Shown here one piece after another: positions 34,591 through 43,546 of a stretch of 64,000 bases of DNA. A program made the position numbers and the translations under genes. This DNA is from Saccharum officinarum (Eukaryota > Streptophyta > Magnoliopsida > Poales > Poaceae): NCBI GenBank assembly GCA_020631735.1, contig CM036201.1, positions 73,613,253 through 73,677,252 on the forward strand, written 5' to 3'. Each line of letters begins with the position of its first letter. The first letter of the stretch is position 1. The notes below the pieces were generated by a model. The model was given only the letters and a program-made list of their open reading frames with translations. It was not told the origin of the DNA and did no database searches.

Positions 34591-34768
34591 CCGTGCTGGA
34601 GCGCCAGTGCGCGCACACGGCGCGGAATCGGACGTAGTCCCGCAAGTCGACCGCCAGGACCCGCCACGCGATCAGGTCCACCAGATCCTCGGGCAGGGAC
34701 GCCCACGAGGACGACGCGTCTCTGGTGATGCGGGCGTCGGAATCAGTGACCCTCCGTCGCCGGCGCAT

Positions 34769-35136
34769 GCTGCTGCACGCAGCCGAAGCTGTTCGGCGCT
34801 TGCCGCAGCGCACAGCCGAGACCTTTGGCCGACTCTGGTACCTCGACGACAACATGCCGCTGCACCAAATTCGGATCTGGTTCAGATCCAAACTAGGAGT
34901 AGTATTGAAGTACTGATGCGAAATAGATTAACCCTCGGCGAAGGAAAAAAAATTACAATTTTTAGATAGTCACCAGGCAATGACGGCCTGCCGGTGATCC
35001 TCACGTTCAACGGCAGCGATGTGTGCCACAGCAGATCCAGGCAACGCTTCGGAAGGCAAGGCCGGAGGTAGGGATGAAAGAAAAATCGGACGATATTGGT
35101 TACGTAGGCTCGTTTCGAGGTACCATGTTTTTTTTA
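34769..35136. other. 5' flank of the F-box gene (copy 2)
   Basis: Homologous to 9041-9417 with frequent substitutions, clearly more divergent than the sequence left of the gypsy element. Ends at the A that precedes the Helitron array. Confidence 0.65.
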
Positions 35137-35161
35137 TATCTATATCTATATACCTATAATT

Positions 35162-35192
<31 letters not shown>

Positions 35193-35359
35193 AAGAGGCA
35201 AAATTTCAGGCTCTTTTTTTCGTCCATCCATTTATTTGGTCCGTCTTCCTTTAAGTACCGGACGATGGTGTCCAGCATGAGGCAGAGTCCGATTCCAAAA
35301 CATATTGGATCCGTGCTCATATGTGTTAGAACAACTCGCGTACGAAGTCCAATTATAAT

Positions 35360-35800
35360 ATATACACAATCTTAAGGTAATATATGGATAGTTAGAACTC
35401 CTAATCCAAATAAATATCTCTGATTCCTAAATCTGAAATAGGAATTCTAATCAAATAGAAAAGGAATATAATATAATCTATACCTCTATACCAAATACCT
35501 AATATATATACACAGTCTTAAGGTAACATATGGATAGTTAGAACTCCTAATCCAAATAAATATCTCTGATTCCTAAATCTGAAATAGAAATTCTAATCAA
35601 ATAGAAAAGGAATATAATATAATCTATACCTCTATACCAAATACCAAATATATATACACAGTCTTAAGGTAACATATGGATAGTTAGAACTCCTAATCCA
35701 AATAAATATCTCCGATTTCTAAATCTAAAATAGGAATTCTAATCAAATAGAAAAGAAATATAATATAATCTATACCTCTATACCGAATACCAAATAGACA
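35360..35800. repeat. 146-bp tandem repeat, three copies
   Basis: CTTAAGGTAA starts at 35371, 35517 and 35663, exactly 146 bp apart. Units differ at only a few positions. Non-coding, AT-rich. Confidence 0.9.
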
Positions 35801-36639
35801 AAAAAATTTACCACATTTTTCCATCCAACCCGGTCATCAATGTTCATCCACATGCAGCCTGGTTACAACGTTGGGTCCGGGTCTCTTGCGCTGTTTTTTT
35901 TTTTTTGGTTTCGTCTAGCCCTCCCGCAATCATTGTGTAACGCTAACGTAGTCTCCTACTCTCCTTCGACTCCATCGAGAAGAGAAGTCGTAATCGACAA
36001 GAACAAGGATCCCTGAACCCTCAACCCTCCGCAATTCAAACGCATCAAACAAAAACCATAAAGGAAAAGGAAACATGAGATGGATAAAATATATATCTCA
36101 CCTTTTCTACATATTTAACAAATAGCAAACAAACACAAACGATTCGACAAAAGAACAAGCCTCCACATGAGCGGCAAGTGCATCGGCGTCCTCCTCAAGG
36201 ACCAAGGGCACAGTGAACGCGGTATGACGCGGCGCTCCGTGTCCTGATTGCATCTCGTCGTGGAAGCAAAACTAGCAAAGGGAGAAGAGTTGGTGGTGGC
36301 GGCAAGGAAGAGGACCGCTGGAGCGCGGGCCACCGGAGCACGTCATTGCTAGGGCGCCGTGGCCGCGTGGTGCTGTTGTGTTGTCGTCGGGACGCGCAAC
36401 CCTGCGCCAAGGATGCGAGGCCGCCGGACGAGGAGGCTGGCAGGCAGCGGCGAGGAGGTCGGCGCGGGGACGGAGTGGCGACAGGCCGAACGAACGCCGA
36501 CGCATCCGCAGCGATCGTCGCGGCCGAGAGCCCGCTTCGGCGGCAGGACGAACGGACACCAACACGACCGCGGCGATAGTTGCGGCAGTCCGAACGAAGA
36601 GAGTACGAGCGGCGCACGATAGGAGCGTGCAATATATAC

Positions 36640-36861
36640 ACGATATAAGCGTGATCCACATGTACCGGATGAACGCGGCCAGGATGACGAGGAACAACAG
36701 TAGCGGGTAAGGCCGGAGCACCAGCGCGCTGGGCAGCGCGGCCACGGCTTCGCCGAAGAGACCTGCAAGAAGCGCCACGGGTATTCAGCTACCGACGATG
36801 ACATCTCTGTTGGGCTCTTGACTACGAGTACGTGATCGAGACATTTTTCACCCAGCTCCAA
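36640..36861 (-). pseudogene. Possible captured exon in Helitron A
   Basis: On the minus strand TTCTTGCAG (acceptor-like) precedes an open stretch from 36762 that starts GLFGEAVAALPSALVLRP and includes a hydrophobic segment (LLLFLVILAAF). The GC content is far above the surrounding Helitron sequence, as with captured host exons. I do not recognise the parent gene, and chance GC-rich coding potential cannot be excluded. Confidence 0.3.
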
Positions 36862-37351
36862 ATATCTTCTGTTTTTTTTTCTTGCTATTTTCTATAGATT
36901 ACGTTCCAATTTTTGCTGTGACTTTTTTCTACTCGGCTTCGAGTATGTTACGATTTTTTCCTCGTGACTGATGTGTTTTATGGTTTTCAGTTCACCAACT
37001 ATTTTTTATGTTCTAATATAAATATAATAAGTATAATAAAAACAAAGAATAAATAGAAGACCGTAGCCATTTGAATCTTTGACTACCCAAGAAAAAAGTT
37101 TTTTATCACTAAATTAATTTGATTACATGATCCATATGTAACTCGGACTCATGACCTGTGCTAATATGAGTTGAACAGCTACTTATGTCTAGCAATGATA
37201 CAATGTCTAATTCCAATACATATTAGATCCTGTTGCAACGCACGGGCATATTTCCTAGTCTAATAATAAAGAGGCAAAATATCTCCCTACTTTTTTTTTT
37301 GTCCATCTCCCTTTAGCTACCCGATGATGAAGAGTTTGTCGTCCGAACTTA

Positions 37352-37593
37352 GGCCACGTTTAAATTGTGAAAAAATTTCAACCCGATGAATAGTATCACT
37401 TTCGTCTTATTTGGCAAATATTGTCAAATCATGGACTAACTAGGCTCAAAAGATTCATCTCGTGATTTTCAACTAAACTGTGTAATTAGTTATTTTTTTT
37501 ACCTACATTTACTACTTCATGCATGAGTCCAAAGATTGATGTGATGGAGAGAGTGAAAAAATTTCAACTTTTGGAGTGCATCTAAACAAGGCC
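37352..37593. mobile_element. Tourist-type MITE, 242 bp, in Helitron B
   Basis: Starts GGCCACGTTTAAATTG and ends CATCTAAACAAGGCC, with TTA on both flanks (37349-37351 and 37594-37596). Confidence 0.85.
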
Positions 37594-38652
37594 TTATATA
37601 TATAATATGTGCTCATAAAAGTTAGTATAGCTCTTATCTAGCGTGATACGAAGTCCTATTCTAAAACGTATTAGGTTACGTAGATCCTGACTCTGGCTCT
37701 CTATATGCATAGATCTCTCTTTTTTTGGAAATTTGATCTTGTGTTGTAGAATATCTATATATCTATACTATACTATAAAAAAGCGAAGGAATTGAAAAAT
37801 ACCTGTTACTCGGCAATTCCTACCCACCCTATGTTTTAGCCCTTTCATCAGAGATCCAACGCATCTAATCTCCCGTCCTAACTTGACAAACGGGCCCGGC
37901 CGGAAAACTTTTAATTCTTTACGCGTGTTTATGTTGTGTTTCCTCGTATCACTATTTTTTTCACACCAAAAAAAATACACAACCCACCTATACGTTACGA
38001 ACAACATCGATTGATTAATTAGTGTCATATGCACACTATGTTGATTTTTGGTGTACGTCCGAGTTTCCTGTTCAGAGTCCGTCCGCTTCCTGTTGCACGT
38101 ACGATAACTTTGCACCTTCGCGCCGTGATCCATCTGGTACGTAAGTTCTGAATAGATCCCCCTTCATGGTTGATTCCGTCCACATGACGAGCCGCCGGCT
38201 CGCCTATCGCCGCTCTGCCCGTTTGCCTGTTGGTGTCTCGGCGATGGACCCTGGATCGTTCCTCACGTTTAGACGCAGTCAATCACATATCATCTAGATT
38301 TGGCTCCACATCAGATGAGTAAACGAAACTTTAGGTGGTTAGCCAAATGCAGGCCATCGTCGAGCGTTATCCATGCTGGTATGGTTTGCAGCACCGCATG
38401 ATCTTGTTTCAGTTTTCTTATTATGATTTGAGCTTGAAATAAGTTGCACCCATGTGGCTGTTTGCGGAGACATAGAATGACTAATGATCACGGCTTGTTA
38501 TCGAGTGATTAGTTGAATGGGGTTTTCAAGTTGTTTGGCAATAAATGTGAAAGGAAAGCTCCCTGGTGTCTTTTGCACTATTTGACAATAACTTGTTCTT
38601 GGTTACATGGGCATCCTGTTGCGAATATTTTCTAATTTATGTCTTTGTGTAG

Positions 38653-38835
38653 TAAATGGGTTATGATGAACAAACTTACTAGGAAGCTTGCAAAAATTCA
38701 AGATGAAGTGTGGACGAAATAGAGCCATACTTTTTTGAGCGTTCTGCTAATGTTGATGAAGACAACCGCAAACTTCGTAAACTGTCAGAGGGTCAAAGCA
38801 CTTCTCCAGCTAAATATGTGAGGACAGTCCTGACT
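38653..38835 (+). pseudogene. Captured exon fragment in Helitron C
   Basis: Preceded by TTTGTGTAG and followed by GTAAGT at 38836, both plausible splice sites. The sequence translates as NKLTRKLAKIQDEV and, after a small frame change, DEIEPYFFERSANVDEDNRK and further charged residues. This looks like a host coding exon carrying a small indel. The parent gene is not recognised. Confidence 0.45.
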
Positions 38836-39589
38836 GTAAGTAACTGCGTGTGATGCCCATTTGCTTGCTACCGCAGCTGACAAGTGGGGACTAAAGTGCT
38901 AAGCTTTCGTGAGGCCGTTGTTGTCAGAGCGTGTTCTGGGGCTTAGGCTGTTTCATCAATAGTTTAGGTTCCGTACGGCCAAGGCCCATTTTGGCTGACC
39001 GGGGTTACCCTACCAAAAAACTGTTTGCAACACATCACATTTCCATATCCCTTACCGACTAACTATCCAAATGTCATCTAAATTATCAAAAAAATGTTAG
39101 ATTCAAAAAAAATACAAAAATAAAAGGATAATAAAATAATGACAATTTAAGCTAAAAATAGAAAATTAACACGATATCTTCTACGCATGTGCGTGCCGCA
39201 CGTGCATGTTGACTAGTAATTAAAAAAAACTGACCAATCAGAATATTGCCCATTCGTATTGCGAACTGCACCGCCCTTTTACTTTTCTGGTTTCCATGTC
39301 TATGTCGATTCATCCAATTTTTTTTCTATGCCCACTCTAATTTTTGTCCGTCGCTTTTGCTATGTCAAGATCATGCCACTTCAATAATTTTATTTTTGTT
39401 ATATAAAGCTTAAGATTTGTTTCCATCAGTTTTTTTTTCTTGCACGTTCCTCCCGTAATTTTGCGAACAAAAATTTCTTACAAAATAAATGTCTCCACCA
39501 CTAAATTATTGATGCAGTTTAACTAGAAACTAAATTTATCTTTATTTATCTACTATTATCTTATCTTTTTTTAGCAAAAATCTTATATG

Positions 39590-40883
39590 TCTATATCTAT
39601 ATCTATCTCCTAATAATAAATGGGCAAAATTTTAACCTATTTTTTCGTCCAACCCGTTCATCGTAGCCCAACAGCTGGCCCACCCCTTGGTTTTCCCTCG
39701 CCTCAGCCCAAGTTATTACACACGCCTCCGTCCTATCGTTCCGCGTCAACGCTATGGCCGCGCTCAAGAGTCCATTGCCGCCGAGGTCGTCTCCATTCGC
39801 GCTGCCGTCGTCCTTAAACACACGCTCACGTAGGACCCCTTGGTGCCAGCAACCACACCGCCATCGACGCGTCCGCAGTATGGCCATGCTTTACACCGCC
39901 CGCCGCTCCACGGACATGCCACTACGGGTCATCTCCAGGGAAGCCACGCGCACGCGTCTTGGTCCAGAGAAGCTCCCTCATAGGTAAATCATCGCTGCCG
40001 AGCTTCCCTTACCGTCTAGCCATCGGTATGTCGTCGTGTCGTGATCTGCTTTGTGCCGCCGCACGACCCGACCCCCCACACGCCACCTCTGTCGTCGATA
40101 CTACCACCTATAGGTGTGTCAGGGCTCGGGGAATCTCCTTCGCTCGATCTTCGACGACGGGGATACATGTGCCGGCAACCACCGGTGTAACACACCCTGC
40201 TCTACTCGGGAGATTCGCCGGGAGGGTTTTTCGAAGATGTTTGGTGCAAATCATGACTTATGTGAATAGTATCAAAGAGCTCGGACTAGTTCCTCAAAAT
40301 TTTGGGGGTTTTCTGCAAAAGCGTGCACGCATCCTGGGCTTCCCACATGGGTCGGCCTACTTTACCCGCGTTAGGGCACTTCGCGCCAGACTGGACAAAG
40401 TCTGACCAGATTCGGCCCATGTGCCTTTTTCATTTTTATTTATATCTATATCTATCCTTTTTGTTTAAGCTGAAAGCTTGTAACAATTGAAATAAATCAA
40501 ATAAAAAACATAAAATATAAATCCAATTTTGTTGAACATTACGTAACCAGATCTATACGTAGATACATAAAACTTCATGCTTTAGTGTAAAAGATAGTGG
40601 TTGTAGACTTGTAATTGTTAATCTAGAGTTTAATGTGTTTGATGAGTAGATATAGTATCTGTGATCCAAATGCTATTATGATAGCTTAATCTTAGTGTGT
40701 ATGATGTGTGGTAAACATTCCATGCTCATTTGATGTGTTATGACATTGTTCTTGTGAAATGCTTGTTTAATGCGTTTATTAAAAAACTATCTATACACAA
40801 AATGTAACATTTTCATCCATCATTTCTCGTCAAAGTTTAATAGATTTTTTCTTCCCGTTGCAACGCATGAGCATATTTGCTAG
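39590..40883. mobile_element. Helitron D of the array
   Basis: The 5' region reads TCTATATCTATATCTATCTC then CTAATAATAAATGGGC; the 3' end is CTAG at 40883. A GC-rich block at about 39740-40400 has plus-strand open frames without a recognisable domain and may be captured exon material. Confidence 0.6.
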
Positions 40884-40936
40884 TAGAAGTAATAAGAAAC
40901 AAAAAAGGTAGCGGCCATAAATAACATTTTCTGTAA

Positions 40937-42215
40937 TAAAGGTAAAAAACACCAAGTAATATCGTGTTTTTGACTAAAACAAAAACGATAATGCTACGTG
41001 TCTTACGTCTGACACGAGTAAATCATCGGACAATCCCGCAGACCCACCGTCTCGTTGCCTGTGCTTTGACCCCGTGCGCTCGCTCTGCTCATGAGTTTAT
41101 TATTAAAAAAAATCACTCATCCTTATCCATTCCGCTTCATTCTCCCATGTCGCAGCGCCTTGTGGCTGCCCTGTCCTGGACGCGGACGCGCACTCCCCTC
41201 GCTGGTGTTGCGCGCCCCATCCGTTGCCGCTCGTTCGCACCCCGTCGTGTGCACTGCCCGCTCCCTCCTGTCGCTACACTGGTGTCGGTGGTGCTCGCGC
41301 CGCCCGCCCGGCCGACCCAAGCCCGGTGCTGGTGGTGGTGGTGCTAGATGCTAGTGGTGCTCGCGGGGCGCCACTCACCGTCGACACCCACCCGATGGCC
41401 GAATTGACCGACACATGCTCCGTCTCTCATATGTTACAAATATATGTTTTAAGTGTTTCAGACGTTTTAGGGGTATATTGCAGTTGTTTCATTTGGATGT
41501 TGCAAAAGTAGATTGGGGATGTTGCATATGTTACAAGTGTTTCAGAGACATGTCGCAAAAGTTTGTTCAAAATGTTTTATCTGTTCCAGATGTATGTTGC
41601 AAGCGTTTTGATCTATATGTTGCATAAGGTTCACACATATGTTGCAACATTATGTTCGAAATGTTTCATCTATTTCAGTCTTCCGTTGCAGCAAGTGTTT
41701 CATATTGCAAGTTGCAATTATTCTATCTGGATGTTGCATATGTTTTCACAAATATGTTGCAAATGTATGCTCCAGATGTTTTATCTGTTTCAGACGTATG
41801 TTGCATTCAAGTGTTTTATGTTGCGCTTGTTTCATGCTGTTCGGAGAGTCGGGCGGTGCGGGGGAGTGATGGTGGCACGGCACTGGCGCCAGGGAATGGG
41901 GCATGGCAAGCCGGTGGCCGGTGGACATGGCGCGCGGCACACTGGGGGCCGGTGGTTGGGGGCACGATGGCGCGGGGTGCGTCTACGGGGCAGGGCGAAC
42001 GCATGGGCCAGGGTGCGCGGATGGGTGCAGGTCGAATCGAGACGGATGGGGCGGGTTGTGAGCCAGTCGTACGGACGTGACGATGGCACAATGCATGCAG
42101 GCAGGACGAATTAGCAGAGGGGGACAGGTTGTGCAGGCGCGCGCGGGAAACGGCCGTCGGACGGAATCGTGTCCCGTCGGACGACCGGGTGCCAGCACAT
42201 CCCAAACAAAAAGCG
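40937..42215. mobile_element. TTGCAA-minisatellite DNA transposon (copy 2)
   Basis: Counterpart of 11790-15165 without the solo LTR. The minisatellite (41420-41830) has many TGTTGCAA and TGTTTCA(G) units. It includes a stretch (41460-41520) missing from copy 1, so unit number differs between the copies. The long open frames here come from the repeat structure and are not considered genes. Confidence 0.5.
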
Positions 42216-43546
42216 GTAGCGATAACCAGTATCCGTAAAGCTGAAAAACATGGGGAAAAAACCGTATAGATATTTACCATTTCCGCCCGTATAAGTATAA
42301 GCGTGTTACCATAATTTTGTGGTAAAATACCATGACACCATTATCGTTTTCTCTAGAAAAAAAGATGACTCCCGGCCCTGTTTTTCTACACGCCGCACAC
42401 CTTGAGAGCCCAGCCTAGTAGGCATAGGCACAAGCTATCAAGCATCATCCACCTCCAGTCATGACATTGTTCGTTCCGCTGACTGCACGAACATAAGCAT
42501 TTAACTGGACTATGTTAGTATTGCATTTATGTTACAATAAGACTAAAAAGCCATTTTACATACTTGAGCTTAGTACATTGTGATTGTTCCATCTACCTTG
42601 TACTAGGAATGTTTATTATTGCTTAGCACCTAATTCATGCTTATTATGCTTAGTAGCAGTAGAAGTCGAGATAGTTATGGGTTCCTCACTTCTCGTGCGT
42701 TAGGAAATATTTGCACATGAAACAACACAAATTGGGGCAATGTTCTTGACCACATGATGAAAACCTGACTCAAGGGTCAGCAAGGGGTTGGACCATGGCA
42801 AGACAAGAGGTCTTGGATGGTGAGCTCGTTGAACTGATTAAGAACCGTGCATTTGTGGTAGTAAGATTAAAACGCAATTTGTACAGACCACTTGACATGT
42901 ATGGATATGGTAAGCCTATTACTTTGTTACAACTAAATGTCCCGTGGATTCGGTGTGAGGTGTAATGCGAGGTAGCTAGGAGGGTTAGTACCTCAGCTCA
43001 CTCTCTAACAGTTCGTGGACGGTTTGGCCAAACTTGGAAAAGATTGAGGCAGAGTCACTCCTTATGTACTGCCGGACCGTAATGGCTATGACCATTGTCT
43101 TTTTTGGTGGGGTTATTTATATCCCAGTATACAGAGTCTTGAATTATATACTTCGTTCCATCCGTCTAGACTCAGATTAGTGCCGCAAGGACCCGTGGAA
43201 GATCGAGTTCCACTTTGCTTAATGCTTAATCATGTCGACCATGCTATGCTACATGCTACTATGTCAATAACCTAAGACGGCTCGGTACTCCTCCAAAAAT
43301 TGTATGAATTTTAGAACACATTGGTAATTAATAACCTAAGAACAAGCCCAGTTGATTCCAACCATTCAGAACCAGCCTAATGAGCAATGCTTTCCCAGCT
43401 CGAGTCCGACCAACATATCTAAGATCCACCGCTTTAGCTATACATACACATATAACTACTAACAACAGAGCAACCCAACATTTTCCATTGCATGCTACAG
43501 CCTAGAGAACTACTACTCCTGTATACTCTTTAATATATTCTCTCTT
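42216..43546. other. LTR-like sequence and 3' flank of ISA1, no gene
   Basis: 42216-43120 is the duplicated LTR-like sequence. From 43121 the sequence is unique in the window and should include the 3' UTR and polyadenylation region of ISA1. No canonical signal stood out. Confidence 0.45.

Larger units (their letters stand above)
28311..34768 (-). pseudogene. F-box protein with DUF295 domain, split by a retrotransposon (copy 2)
   Basis: The 5' part starts at 34768 and encodes the F-box (LPEDLVDLIAWRV), then ends at the retrotransposon at 34591. The 3' part resumes at 29430 and runs open to 28311, with seven G at 28859-28865 so that the DUF295 region stays in one frame. It ends beyond the CSIISHIYTCCY segment that is typical of the C-terminus. 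Without the 5160-bp insertion and its CCGTG duplication the frame would be continuous. The gene is disrupted, but by a different lesion from copy 1, so neither F-box copy is intact in this window. Confidence 0.85.
35137..37258. mobile_element. Helitron A of the array
   Basis: The 5' end is at 35137 or 35139 (TCTATATCTATATACC, then AAAGAGGCAAAATTTC). The 3' end carries TGTTGCAACGCACGGGCA followed by TATTTCCTAG at 37258. It contains a 146-bp tandem repeat and an exon-like fragment on the minus strand. Confidence 0.7.
37259..39589. mobile_element. Helitron B and nested Helitron C
   Basis: B starts TCTAATAATAAAGAGGC directly after the CTAG end of A. A second 5' end (TCTATATATCTATACTATAC, near 37750) and a 3' end (GCCGCACGTGCATGTTGACTAG, ending 39216, with its own short palindrome) mark an element C of about 1.47 kb nested in B. 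The 3' end of B is not separately visible. Confidence 0.55.
35137..40883. mobile_element. Array of several Helitrons (5747 bp)
   Basis: The whole block is absent from copy 1, whose empty site is 9417|9418 (TTTTTTA|TGGAAG). Insertion is between A and T. The last 3' end is the hairpin CCCGTTGCAACGCATGAG followed by CATATTTGCTAG at 40883. Inside are further 3' ends at 37258 and 39216 and 5' ends near 37259, 37750 and 39590, so at least three or four Helitrons are tandem or nested. No RepHel protein is encoded. Confidence 0.8.
20562..43120. repeat. Segmental duplication, copy 2
   Basis: Second copy in direct orientation. It is longer because it holds a 5160-bp gypsy element and a 5747-bp Helitron array that copy 1 lacks, and it lacks the Helitron unit and solo LTR of copy 1. 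Homology ends at 43120, about 430 bp before the stop codon of ISA1. Confidence 0.95.

Noticed and set aside
36346..36710. Plus-strand frames opposite the possible captured fragment in Helitron A
   Set aside because: Arg/Gly-rich shadow translation with no recognisable similarity.
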